The notes: a model not told the origin generated them from the letters alone. A stretch of 64,000 nt of DNA from an uncultured Pseudomonadota bacterium (GCA_902826775.1 CADEHE010000004.1:416927-480926), one strand, 5' to 3'; shown: positions 45,380 through 54,080, numbered from the stretch's first letter. Numbers and translations: made by a program.

Positions 45380-45865
45380 TCAATCCGTTAATGTACTTGC
45401 GATGCGCTTAGCGCCATCCGCGGCTCGATTCGCACGTTCCACATGCAAGCCAACGATCCTCGCATCCGAGAAGGCTCTTACTGCAATGACTTCGATCTGT
45501 TTCACGATAGTCGGGTCATCGATCTTGTCGGACACCGTTTTCAACGCTTTCGCAGCCGATTTCGTCTTTTTAGCATTGTCGAGTGCCTCTTTGTAGTGCT
45601 CTTCGGCACAGTTTGCTAGCTCACGGACATCTTCGTTCGTTGTAGCCCTCAAGGCTGCGTTCCTATCGGCTAGCGCCGCATCTGCTTCCTCTTTTACGCC
45701 TTTCGCGCAATCGGCAGCAGCATCCGCCAATTTTTGCGCTTCTCCGACAAGGTTATCAGCCGATTTCTTCCGCAAGTCTTGCGAATCGGGAGGGTTCATT
45801 TGTCTAATCTTCTCGAAGGACTCAGCAGCCCTGTTCAGCGCAGTTTTCAGTTCCTCGATTTTCAT
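45380..45865 (-). CDS. Small all-helical protein of the encapsulin-type operon
   Basis: 161 residues from ATG 45865, GGAG 6 nt upstream. Almost wholly helical, Ala/Lys/Glu/Asp-rich with heptad-like spacing (EELKTALNRAAESFEKIRQ, AQKLADAAADCAKGVKEEAD, EEHYKEALDNAKKTKSAAKA). No Gly- or Pro-rich loops, no signal peptide, no metal motif of ferritin or hemerythrin type. I do not recognise it. It begins 13 nt after the shell-protein stop, the closest neighbour of that gene, so it could be a cargo or assembly protein. Confidence 0.7.
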   Translation of the reverse strand: MKIEELKTALNRAAESFEKIRQMNPPDSQDLRKKSADNLVGEAQKLADAAADCAKGVKEEADAALADRNAALRATTNEDVRELANCAEEHYKEALDNAKKTKSAAKALKTVSDKIDDPTIVKQIEVIAVRAFSDARIVGLHVERANRAADGAKRIASTLTD

Positions 45866-45878
45866 TGCAATCTCCAAA

Positions 45879-46808
45879 CTAGAAATTGAGCGATTCCAAT
45901 CGCAATGCTTCGGCCAAAATCGCCCCTGGCTCGTCGAAGTACCTGAAACCTGACACGGGACGCTTGATATTGTCCCTGATTCTCAAGGCGAACCGTGTGT
46001 ATACACGAAAGATGAACTTCGCGCTCTTATCTCGCTGGAGAAACTGGACAGTAGGCGGGGTCCCGACGACGATATCAACTGCCTTGCCGGCAAGTGAGAC
46101 CACGATACCTGACTTCTGATCGATCTTTCCCGATCTCAGTAGTGGTCCTCCTTTCAGCAGTGGCGTGACCCGATCCGCAGGCAATACTAGGCTCGCTGAC
46201 GGATCGTGCACGGCTTCATAAAGCGTGTTGCCAAGCACGCAGGCGAAAGGCGCTGGGTTCGAGTCTTCCTCGAGAGTAGTCATCGCTTTCACCACCGCCG
46301 AAACGACGAGCTGGCCAAGCGTGGGGGACGGAGATCCTGGGAACCCTAGGGGTTGGAATTTGTGCCTCGCGGGGAGGTCGGCCAGCCCCTTCTGCGGTTG
46401 GAGCTCTTGGTTCATGACATATTGTGAGTTTTCCTGCGGCCAACCACGTTGGTAGCCCGCAAATACGACTCTGTCCTGCTCTAGCGCGAGAACGTCCGCC
46501 GCTCGCCGGAATGCGAGTAGCGCGTTTGAAAGTGACTCGTCTGCTACCTGTTCGCTCGAAAGCTCCACGTTGGCGGTCAGGTTCACGAGCTTTAAATTAA
46601 CTGCGAGATGATCCTTGTCGAGTCTTATGGTAGGCGGCGTCGCAGTGTAAACTTCAAGCAGACGTTCGTTGCGGACAATCTCGGTGCTACCCGAAAGCGG
46701 TCCGTACACCGGAAGAAGCGCACTAGCCACGCTAGCCTTGTTGTACGCCTCACTGACGGCGTCGTTCACCTTACGCCATTGGTCATCAGTCCATCTCAAT
46801 TCAAGCAT
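45879..46808 (-). CDS. Encapsulin-like shell protein (HK97 fold, Linocin_M18 family)
   Basis: 309 residues from ATG 46808, preceded by GAGGAAG. It follows the encapsulin plan along its length: opening LRWTDDQWRKVNDAVSEAYN (as in LTxxQWxxID...A), a GP turn in PVYGPLSG, the E-loop region, the helix ALLAFRRAADVLALEQDRVV and FAGYQRG (as in E.E..VF.G), the VLGNTLYEAVHD block, LKGGPLLRSGKI, then VVSLAGKAVDIVVGTPPTVQ and FLQRDKSAKFIFRVYTRFAL, the A-domain strands that precede the end. Encapsulins self-assemble into hollow cages holding enzymes. No cNMP-binding domain (as in family 2B) is present. No portal, terminase or protease gene is near, so a phage capsid is unlikely. Confidence 0.75.
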   Translation of the reverse strand: MLELRWTDDQWRKVNDAVSEAYNKASVASALLPVYGPLSGSTEIVRNERLLEVYTATPPTIRLDKDHLAVNLKLVNLTANVELSSEQVADESLSNALLAFRRAADVLALEQDRVVFAGYQRGWPQENSQYVMNQELQPQKGLADLPARHKFQPLGFPGSPSPTLGQLVVSAVVKAMTTLEEDSNPAPFACVLGNTLYEAVHDPSASLVLPADRVTPLLKGGPLLRSGKIDQKSGIVVSLAGKAVDIVVGTPPTVQFLQRDKSAKFIFRVYTRFALRIRDNIKRPVSGFRYFDEPGAILAEALRLESLNF

Positions 46809-47096
46809 CGTAAACTTCCTCACGAACGCAATATGCCAACATGCTTTGACTTTGAATTAGGTTGCGTCTCGTAGGCAGCGCTAGACCTGGCTACATCTCC
46901 AGAGCGCATGCTACGTTGAGCGCTATCCTTCTCCTTGTTCAGTCTTCTCAGTGCAAGAATCGGCATGAGACGCTCGACCGTGGATGGATCAGGGGTCAAG
47001 TCGCTTCAATGATACGACACTACCATGCCGCCTTCACGCGTGCAACGCCGGAAGCTTCTTCTAGAGCCGGACCGGACCAAGCGATCGTCGCCAATT

Positions 47097-48281
47097 CTAG
47101 TGGACGTCTCCGATTAGGCCCGTTGCGTCCCCTCTTGGCAGGCCTGACGACGGCAACGGCTGCCCGGCTCGAATGGCATAGATGTCCAGGCGCACGGTTA
47201 GGTCTGCCATGGTTGCACGGCCCACCGCGAGGCATTGCAGGCGGTTCAGCCAGAGCCAATTGGGGTGCGAGGTGATGAACTGTGGCGCAAGCACTAGCGG
47301 CGGAACCGGGTCGAACTCGTTGCGCACCGCGCGCTCATATCCGTCGGGTCCCAAGTCGAAAATGCCGTAGTAACGCGATAGCAGCAGTGCGCCATCGTCC
47401 GTCTCGTAGGTGATACGCGATTCGGCAACACCGACGCCATCGCGGCGCAATACCACCCAGTCACCGCCGCGGACTTTGCCGTTAATCTTCGGGCCGTGAA
47501 TCTCGCCCGATTCTATGTAGTAGGTGATACGCATGCCATCGGGACCGGGGCCGAACGACTCGGGCGGGTTGATAAGTTGAACGGTCAACGCACCGAGGAA
47601 CTCGGAGGCCCAGCTATAGCGCGGCACGGCCATAGGGGAAGGCGGAGGAGTCTCAAAAGCGGCCGTCACCGCAGGTGCCCGGACCCCACGCGTCGAACGA
47701 CTAGGCATCCTTTGCACGACGAGGCCTGCGCGCGTCACCACCGGCGAATACCGTATCAACTCGTCCGCCGCTAGCGGGGGCATTTGTGCGCGAAAAAGCT
47801 GCGCTCCAGTAGAGGGATCCTCACTGTCCGGCCACCCCCGCACGGGCGGCAATTCACGCCCATTCGACGAACGTTCCACCACTAGGATGTTGCTCCGATG
47901 CCCCGGCAGCACCACGAACGACAAATCCAGCGGCACGTCGGCAGGGACCTCTGCGGGTAGCGCCTCAAACGGCACCGGTAAGTCCGCGAGGGTTCGCGAC
48001 CCAATAGCTCCATTCTTCAACATTTTCTCAAACGTGCTCAAGGACCGATTTCGTTTGATAACTAGGTTGGTGGACAAGCTGCTGCATATTATGACGCCTG
48101 CCCAACGCCCGGTCGAGCTGCACCCTTCAAAGCCGGCTGCAAAGACATCGCCGAGCTGCCACAACTTGGCGGTAATGCGATACAACTCTGCCTCGGTTCG
48201 AGGGGGTGCCCAATTGATTGTTGCAAATCCCCCTCGACCAAGCAGGGAACCCCCATCCCTAAAGCAGCAACAATCCCGCAC
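47097..48281 (-). CDS. DUF3237-type protein upstream of the encapsulin-type operon
   Basis: Up to 394 residues. The C-terminal 165 show the DUF3237 beta-barrel pattern: MRITYYIESGEIHGPKINGK, VRGGDWVVLRRDGVGVAESR, ITYETDDGALLLSRYYGIFD and NWLWLNRLQCLAVGRA. The middle (about 85-215) is Pro-rich; the first 80 residues may be non-coding. The GTG start is doubtful and ATG 48023 is an alternative. It precedes the shell-protein gene by 288 bp on the same strand and may be part of the same locus rather than the same transcript. Confidence 0.65.
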   Translation of the reverse strand: MRDCCCFRDGGSLLGRGGFATINWAPPRTEAELYRITAKLWQLGDVFAAGFEGCSSTGRWAGVIICSSLSTNLVIKRNRSLSTFEKMLKNGAIGSRTLADLPVPFEALPAEVPADVPLDLSFVVLPGHRSNILVVERSSNGRELPPVRGWPDSEDPSTGAQLFRAQMPPLAADELIRYSPVVTRAGLVVQRMPSRSTRGVRAPAVTAAFETPPPSPMAVPRYSWASEFLGALTVQLINPPESFGPGPDGMRITYYIESGEIHGPKINGKVRGGDWVVLRRDGVGVAESRITYETDDGALLLSRYYGIFDLGPDGYERAVRNEFDPVPPLVLAPQFITSHPNWLWLNRLQCLAVGRATMADLTVRLDIYAIRAGQPLPSSGLPRGDATGLIGDVH

Positions 48282-48323
48282 CTAGTTCATTGAAGTACGC
48301 GCAACGGGTGCGGCGTCACAGAA

Positions 48324-48350
48324 GCGACCTGCAATCGAGTAGCAGGTTGC
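48324..48350. repeat. Inverted repeat upstream of the T6SS gene cluster
   Basis: 9-bp arms (GCGACCTGC, GCAGGTTGC; one G-T pair) around a 9-nt centre, 44 nt before the first ATG of the secretion cluster. No T-run follows. It could be an operator or a leader hairpin. Confidence 0.4.
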
Positions 48351-48393
48351 CCTAAGTGGCGCTCGGCCGTCGTCGCGGTTGAGGAGAAACAAA

Positions 48394-48903
48394 ATGAGCA
48401 TACGCATCGCGCTTTGTGCTGCCGCTTTGGCGATGGCAGCCTGCGCGCAGCTGCCGAATATGCCGCAGGCAGCAAACGAAAGGCGGCTCAATCCTTTGGA
48501 CTCCGCTTCCGCCGGCGCCTACCAGGCAAAAGACTATTGCCTCAAGCACTGCGCGGCAATGAGCGATCGCGACCGCTTCGACTATTTCGCCAAGAAGATT
48601 TGGGCTCCCTATGTTGCCGATTGGAAAGGGCATTTGGACTCGCGGAGCCAAGCCGTTGGCATCACCTTGCAACTCGATCCAAGCGGTAAACACTGGGAAC
48701 AAGCTGCTCAGGATGCCGGCATGTTTGCCAAGGTCTCGAGCGGAGTGTGGGAAGTCGCGATGACCGCCACGCCGAAAGAAACGGTAAAAGAGATGGCCGA
48801 TCTGGCAAGCGCATCTTTCAAAGAGACGCCAGGCTCGGGTGAAGCGGTGATCAAAGGCGTGCTGCAAGCGGGCAACCCGCGCATCGAGATCAGAAAGCGC
48901 TAG
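48394..48903 (+). CDS. Putative lipoprotein at the head of the T6SS cluster
   Basis: 169 residues from ATG 48394, with GAGGAG 7 nt upstream. The signal peptide ALCAAALAMAAC ends in a lipobox-like MAAC, so a lipid-anchored protein is probable though the -3 Met is unusual. The mature part has two more Cys close together (YCLKHCAAMSDRDRFDYFAK) and a soluble domain with no recognised family; it is not the TssJ pattern. It shares the direction of the secretion genes and may be an accessory or immunity-like protein. Confidence 0.65.
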   Translation: MSIRIALCAAALAMAACAQLPNMPQAANERRLNPLDSASAGAYQAKDYCLKHCAAMSDRDRFDYFAKKIWAPYVADWKGHLDSRSQAVGITLQLDPSGKHWEQAAQDAGMFAKVSSGVWEVAMTATPKETVKEMADLASASFKETPGSGEAVIKGVLQAGNPRIEIRKR

Positions 48904-48905
48904 CC

Positions 48906-49226
48906 ATGCATCCTGACCGTCGCACCGTGCTGATCGCCCTGGTTGTTGCTCTTACCGGGCCCAACGTATCTGCCGGACTGATCAAGAAACGCCGTAATGA
49001 GCCAAAGGAGAATGTCGCCGTAGCGCCGGCCGCGGTAGATAGCGGCCCGGAAGCTGCTTCGTCCTTGCAGGTGGAAGGGCAAGTTCTGCCCCCGCGTCGT
49101 CCAACTAGAGTACATCGGCGCTCCAAGCCGGTTCAAACGATCGTGGAGGTTACGCCCCCCGCCCAATCAACGAATCCGGACTTAGTAGTCGAGTACGATC
49201 ACACCAGCCAGGGTCTCGGGCGGTGA
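48906..49226 (+). CDS. Small exported protein of unknown function
   Basis: 106 residues; ATG 48906 starts 2 nt after the previous stop. A short hydrophobic N-terminus (VLIALVVALTGPNVSA) looks like a signal peptide. The rest is Pro/Arg/Lys/Val-rich and probably unfolded. No family is recognised. It lies between the lipoprotein and the kinase in the same direction and is likely transcribed with them. Confidence 0.5.
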   Translation: MHPDRRTVLIALVVALTGPNVSAGLIKKRRNEPKENVAVAPAAVDSGPEAASSLQVEGQVLPPRRPTRVHRRSKPVQTIVEVTPPAQSTNPDLVVEYDHTSQGLGR

Positions 49227-49281
49227 ATGCGTTTAGCCCTGCTCGCCTGTGTCACGGCCATCCTTGCTTGGCGGTGCGCCC

Positions 49282-50946
49282 ATGCTAACGCCACAACGCT
49301 TCGGTAAATACGTGGTTAAGGAAAGCCTCGGCGAAGGCAGCATGGCGCACGTCTATCGCGCCTACGACTCAGACCTCGACCGCGATGTCGCCATCAAGAG
49401 CCTCAAAGGTCAACTCTTGTTGGACGAAGACAATGCGGACGAGTTGTTGCATCGATTTGCGCGTGAAGCACGTATCGTTGCACAGCTGAGGCACGACAGT
49501 TTCGCCACGATATATGAGTACGCCGAGAAGCCGCCATACATTGCAATGGAGCTACTCGAAGGCAAGACGCTTGCCCAGCTTTTACGCGAAAACCATCGCT
49601 TTACCGTGCAAGAAGCCACTGACATCGTGCAGCAGTTATTGTCTGCATTGGGCTTTGCCCACACACGACAAGTCATTCACCGCGACGTCAAACCGCAGAA
49701 TATTTTCCTGCAACCGGACGGTCGCATCAAGATCACAGATTTCGGTATCGCACAGATCCAAACCTCGACGCTGACTCAAATGGGCAGCGTCATGGGAACG
49801 GCTGCCTACATGTCGCCAGAACAGTTCGCCGGTGAGCGTGTGGATGCCCGATCGGATCTTTGGTCGGTAGGCATCATTCTGTTCGAATTGCTTTCAGGAA
49901 AACGCCCGTTCCGCGGTGGCCCCGATACGGTGCGCCATAAGGTGATGACCGAGAATCCGGCGTTCGAGGTGAGCGAGCCGGTACGCCGCATCCCGGAGGA
50001 GTTCGAGCCGGTCATTCGCCAAGCGCTGCACAAATCCCCCGAAAAACGTTTTCAAGATGCTGCCCAATTCGCGGCCGCGCTGGAGGATGCGCACGCCAAG
50101 CATCTCGAAGCCAGAAGACCCGGTGTCTCCTCCGAGGAAGAGCAGGACGTTACCACACGAATTCACCGGCCAGCGAAAACGCCGGACCGGCGCCTCCGTC
50201 CACCTCTGCTTTCCTTGGTGCTGGGAGTTCCAGTGGCCTTTTCCATTCTCGTGTACGTCGTTGCCAACGCTCGCGTCGACGTGTCCAAGATTGCCTATCG
50301 TGTGGACGAAGTCAAATGCTCCGCGCTCGACTACGACGTCGAAGGCAAGGACATCACTCTGTCCGGCGTGAGTGCGCGACAGGAAGATATCTACGCTCTG
50401 CGTGCAGATCTGGCACGCCTAGTCGGCCAAGGCAAAGTCCGCGGTGAGGTCACTGAGACAGACCCACGCCATTGCGATGTCTTGGACTACGTCCGAGCGT
50501 TAAAACGTGAGCATCCACAAATAGAGCCGCGGCTTAAGCTAAGCACAACCGCCCCTCTGGGATATGCCAAGCAAGGAAGCGCGTTGTCACTAAGCGTCTC
50601 CGGTGCGGCGCATGACGGTTACCTCCTACTCGACTATTTCATGGGTAACGGCGAAGTATTGCACCTCGCACCAGACCGGCAGCAGGGTGAGATCAAACTT
50701 GCTGCGGGGCAGACGTTCACTCTCAGCGCGAACACCGGCGAGCCTATCGAATACGAAGTGGCTTGTCCGTGCGGTCGCGAATTGCTGCTCGCAGTAAGCA
50801 GTTCCGCGCCGCTGGCGCTAGCTGGCCGCGAGGAATCTGAACCCGCGCATCCGTATCTCGAAGCGCTAGCCAAGGCCGTAAAAGCCACGGCTCAAGGTGT
50901 CAAGATCTCCGTGCAACTGTTACCGCTCACTACGGTTCCCCAATAG
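49282..50946 (+). CDS. Membrane Ser/Thr protein kinase, PpkA-like (T6SS-associated)
   Basis: 554 residues from ATG 49282 (a GTG at 49249 would add 11). A Hanks-type kinase domain has the glycine loop GEGSMAHV, Lys in VAIKSLK, HRDVKPQN, DFG in ITDFGIAQ and MSPEQF. A membrane helix (about 305-325) follows, then a periplasmic domain with LKLSTTAPLGYAKQGSALSL and YLLLDYFMGNGEVLHLAP, resembling DUF4384. In Pseudomonas, PpkA phosphorylates a forkhead protein to trigger T6SS assembly. No forkhead or PppA phosphatase gene is visible here. Confidence 0.8.
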   Translation: MLTPQRFGKYVVKESLGEGSMAHVYRAYDSDLDRDVAIKSLKGQLLLDEDNADELLHRFAREARIVAQLRHDSFATIYEYAEKPPYIAMELLEGKTLAQLLRENHRFTVQEATDIVQQLLSALGFAHTRQVIHRDVKPQNIFLQPDGRIKITDFGIAQIQTSTLTQMGSVMGTAAYMSPEQFAGERVDARSDLWSVGIILFELLSGKRPFRGGPDTVRHKVMTENPAFEVSEPVRRIPEEFEPVIRQALHKSPEKRFQDAAQFAAALEDAHAKHLEARRPGVSSEEEQDVTTRIHRPAKTPDRRLRPPLLSLVLGVPVAFSILVYVVANARVDVSKIAYRVDEVKCSALDYDVEGKDITLSGVSARQEDIYALRADLARLVGQGKVRGEVTETDPRHCDVLDYVRALKREHPQIEPRLKLSTTAPLGYAKQGSALSLSVSGAAHDGYLLLDYFMGNGEVLHLAPDRQQGEIKLAAGQTFTLSANTGEPIEYEVACPCGRELLLAVSSSAPLALAGREESEPAHPYLEALAKAVKATAQGVKISVQLLPLTTVPQ

Positions 50947-50966
50947 GGATCCTACGACTGACGCCC

Positions 50967-51974
50967 ATGCCCGCCCTCGATATGGAACAGTTGCTCGCAC
51001 CGGTATCCGCCGAAGCGCCGTGCGGAGCGGATCTCGAATACGATCCCGACTACCTAGCCCTAACGCGCGCGGCGCAACGCGTGCCAGAGCAAGTCATGGG
51101 CAAACACACCGTCCCAGCCAAAGTACCAGACTGGGCAGATGTGCAGCTTCGTGCGGAACGTCTGACGCGCCGCACTAAGGATATTCGCGTCGGCGTGCTG
51201 TTGGCTCGCGCCCTGGTCAATCAACATGGCCTGCCAGGTCTGCGTGATGGACTCAAGGTGCTGCGCTCACTGCTCAGCGCGCATTGGCAAGGCCTCTACC
51301 CCGGTCACGAAGAAGGCGAGACGACGCGGCTCAACGCCCTAGCCGAACTGTTCGATTGGGATACGCTGCGTGCTGATCTGTTGGAGCGCACCTTTTTTAT
51401 CGCCCGCGCGCTTGGACCTGTGCTGATTCGGGATGCTGCCGCCGTAGCCGGCAAGTATGCCTTGCGCAAAGATGCCCAGGTCCGTACTGCAGACTTGCTC
51501 AAGCAAACGTTTCTGCAACTCCCCACTGAGGAGCAAGCACAGCACCGCGTCACGCTTCGGGACAGCTTGCACGAGTACGAGGCTTTGCTTGCCTTCGTCA
51601 CTGAACAGGTCGGGAGCGCAGTCTCGGTAGAGTCCAAACAACTCGCCGAGCTTCTCTATGCGCTTAACGCCGCTGTTGCTTCGCTCGCAAGCGATGACAA
51701 AGCTCTGTCAACAGCGCCCGCCAGCCCGGCTAACGCGCCAGCGGGGAACTCCGGACAAGTCGATCGGCGAGACGACGTCGTCCGAATGCTGGATCAGGTC
51801 TGCGAATACTTGGAACGGAACGAACCCTCTAGCCCGGCGCCGCTACTGATTCGGCGCGCCAAGCAACTTGTGGGCAAAAGCTTTCTAGAGATCATCCAAG
51901 ACATGGCACCGGGCGGAGAAGAACAGGTGCGCACGATAACTGGAGTCAAAGCCACAAAGCAATCTTCATCGTAA
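50967..51974 (+). CDS. tssA: T6SS baseplate/sheath assembly protein TssA
   Basis: 335 residues with the ImpA_N signature at the N-terminus (PVSAEAPCGADLEYDPDYLAL) and a DWADVQLRAERLTRRTKDIR block. TssA coordinates sheath and tube polymerisation from the baseplate. The C-terminal part (EYLERNEPSSPAPLLIRRAK, LVGKSFLEIIQDM) matches the short TssA type. ATG 50967 lies 21 nt after the kinase stop and 25 nt before tssB. Confidence 0.88.
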   Translation: MPALDMEQLLAPVSAEAPCGADLEYDPDYLALTRAAQRVPEQVMGKHTVPAKVPDWADVQLRAERLTRRTKDIRVGVLLARALVNQHGLPGLRDGLKVLRSLLSAHWQGLYPGHEEGETTRLNALAELFDWDTLRADLLERTFFIARALGPVLIRDAAAVAGKYALRKDAQVRTADLLKQTFLQLPTEEQAQHRVTLRDSLHEYEALLAFVTEQVGSAVSVESKQLAELLYALNAAVASLASDDKALSTAPASPANAPAGNSGQVDRRDDVVRMLDQVCEYLERNEPSSPAPLLIRRAKQLVGKSFLEIIQDMAPGGEEQVRTITGVKATKQSSS

Positions 51975-51998
51975 CCACGCAGCTGAAAGGAGAACGAA

Positions 51999-52517
51999 AT
52001 GCCAAAGGAAAGCAGTCAAAAGTTTATCGCGCGAAACCGCGCCCCACGGGTTCAGATCGAGTACGACGTCGAGCTATACGGTGCGGAGAAGAAAATTCAA
52101 CTTCCATTCATTATGGGTGTGCTCGCCGACTTGTCCGGCAAGCCAGCCGAAGCCTTACCGCCGATCGACGAACGCAAGTTTCTGGAGATCGACGTCGACA
52201 ATTTCGATCAACGCATGAAGGCAATGAAACCGCGCGTTGCCTTCCAAGTTCCCAACACCCTCACGGGCGAAGGCAACCTCAACGTCGAGATCGCCTTTGA
52301 AAGCATGGAGGACTTCTCCCCTGCCGCAGTCGCCCGCAAGGTTGAGTCGCTCGCCAAGCTTCTCGAAGCTCGCCAACAGTTAGCCAACCTCATCACTTAC
52401 ATGGACGGCAAATCGGGGGCGGAAGACCTCGTTGCCAAGATTCTTAACGACGAAGCATTGCTGAAGACGCTTGCGGCAGCCAAGAAGCCGGAAGAACCAG
52501 CACCGGCTACTGCCTAG
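51999..52517 (+). CDS. tssB: T6SS contractile sheath small subunit TssB (VipA)
   Basis: 172 residues; AAGGAG before ATG. Family blocks: RNRAPRVQIEYDVELYGAEK, LPFIMGVLADLSGKP and NFDQRMKAMKPRVAFQVPNT. TssB pairs with TssC to form the sheath. A Pro/Ala tail ends the protein. 9 nt separate it from tssC. Confidence 0.93.
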   Translation: MPKESSQKFIARNRAPRVQIEYDVELYGAEKKIQLPFIMGVLADLSGKPAEALPPIDERKFLEIDVDNFDQRMKAMKPRVAFQVPNTLTGEGNLNVEIAFESMEDFSPAAVARKVESLAKLLEARQQLANLITYMDGKSGAEDLVAKILNDEALLKTLAAAKKPEEPAPATA

Positions 52518-52526
52518 GAGATTGCC

Positions 52527-54020
52527 ATGACAGTCGTCACAGAAAGAGAGCCTCAAGTAGCGAAAGCGTTCGATGTATCCGACTTCACTACGCTGTTGCA
52601 CAAAGAATTCAAACCCCAAACGGACGAAGCGAAAGGCGCCGTTGAGAAAGCGGTGCGCGCGCTCGCCGCGCAAGCAATTGACCACGCCAAACTGATCTCG
52701 ACCGATGTGGTCTCTAGCATTGAAGCGATCATCAAAGAATTGGACACCGCCTTGTCGAAGCAGATCGATGTGATCTTGCATCACCCAGATTTCCAGAAAC
52801 TCGAAGGCGCATGGCGCGGCCTCGGACACTTGGTCAACAACACCGAAACCGATGAGATGCTGAAGATTCGCGTCATGAATGTATCCAAAGACGATCTGCG
52901 CAAGACGCTAAAAGCGTTCAAGGGCGTCAAATGGGATCAAAGTCCGTTTTTTAAGAAGATCTACGAGGCTGAGTACGGCCAGTTCGGCGGTGAACCGTTC
53001 GGGTGTTTGGTCGGGGATTACTACTTTGATCAAAGCGCGCCCGACACGGAAATGCTCGCCGGCATGGCACAAATCGCGGCTTCCGCGCACGCGCCTTTCA
53101 TCGCCGCCGCATCCCCCACGGTCATGCAAATGGGGTCGTGGCAAGAACTAGCTAATCCGCGCGACCTTACGAAGATCTTTCAAACGCCTGAGTACGCCGC
53201 TTGGCGCTCGTTGCGTGAATCCGAGGATTCGCGCTACGTCGGCCTAACCATGCCTCGCTTCTTGGCGCGCATGCCTTACGGTGCCAAGACTAATCCGGTC
53301 GAAGAGTTCGCATTCGAAGAAGACACCGCCGGCGCCGACCACAGCCACTATAGCTGGGCCAATTCCGCTTACGCCATGGCGGTTAACATCAATCGGGCTT
53401 TCAAGATGTACGGCTGGTGCTCGCGGATCCGCGGCGTGGAGTCCGGCGGCCTAGTGGAAGGATTGCCGGTGCACACCTTCCCGACTGATGACGGCGGCGT
53501 CGACATGAAATGCCCGACCGAGATTGCGATCAGCGATCGCCGTGAAGCGGAATTGGCCAAAAACGGCTTCATGCCCTTAGTGCATCGCAAGAACTCCGAC
53601 TACGCCGCGTTCATCGGTGCGCAATCGATGCAGAAGCCGTTTGAATATGACGATCCGGATGCTACCGCCAACGCCAATCTCGCTGCTCGCCTGCCCTACT
53701 TGTTCGCTACGTGCCGCTTTGCGCACTACCTGAAGTGCATTGTGCGCGACAAGATCGGTTCGTTCAAAGAGCGTGCCGATATGCAGCGGTGGTTACAGAA
53801 ATGGATCATGAACTACGTCGACGGCGATCCTGCTAACTCAACCGAGCTTGTGAAGGCAGAGAAACCGCTGGCCGCGGCGGAAGTTCAGGTAGAAGAAGTG
53901 GAAGGCAATCCGGGCTATTACAGCGCGAAGTTCTTCCTGCGGCCGCACTATCAGCTCGAGGGTCTGACGGTTTCTTTGCGGTTAGTTTCCAAATTACCCT
54001 CGATCAAGGGAGGCGCGTAG
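52527..54020 (+). CDS. tssC: T6SS contractile sheath large subunit TssC (VipB)
   Basis: 497 residues, the usual length. Visible blocks include LEGAWRGLGHLVNNTETDEM, PFGCLVGDYYFD, FIAAASPTVMQMGSWQEL, RFLARMPYGAKTNPVEEFAF and the C-terminal GYYSAKFFLRPHYQLEGLTV. TssC forms the conserved core of the sheath. GGAGATTGCC precedes ATG. Confidence 0.95.
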   Translation: MTVVTEREPQVAKAFDVSDFTTLLHKEFKPQTDEAKGAVEKAVRALAAQAIDHAKLISTDVVSSIEAIIKELDTALSKQIDVILHHPDFQKLEGAWRGLGHLVNNTETDEMLKIRVMNVSKDDLRKTLKAFKGVKWDQSPFFKKIYEAEYGQFGGEPFGCLVGDYYFDQSAPDTEMLAGMAQIAASAHAPFIAAASPTVMQMGSWQELANPRDLTKIFQTPEYAAWRSLRESEDSRYVGLTMPRFLARMPYGAKTNPVEEFAFEEDTAGADHSHYSWANSAYAMAVNINRAFKMYGWCSRIRGVESGGLVEGLPVHTFPTDDGGVDMKCPTEIAISDRREAELAKNGFMPLVHRKNSDYAAFIGAQSMQKPFEYDDPDATANANLAARLPYLFATCRFAHYLKCIVRDKIGSFKERADMQRWLQKWIMNYVDGDPANSTELVKAEKPLAAAEVQVEEVEGNPGYYSAKFFLRPHYQLEGLTVSLRLVSKLPSIKGGA

Positions 54021-54080
54021 CAATCCTTCCGTCATTTAATGCAGTTCGGTTTTATTACACTCAATAGAAAGGAGTAACAA

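Noticed and set aside
45879-46808. HK97-type prophage capsid gene.
   Set aside because: No portal, terminase, protease, tail or integrase genes are near; neighbours are metabolic enzymes, which fits an encapsulin.
48394-48903. TssJ, the T6SS outer-membrane lipoprotein.
   Set aside because: The lipobox is weak and the mature sequence lacks the TssJ beta-sandwich pattern; tssKLM are not adjacent.
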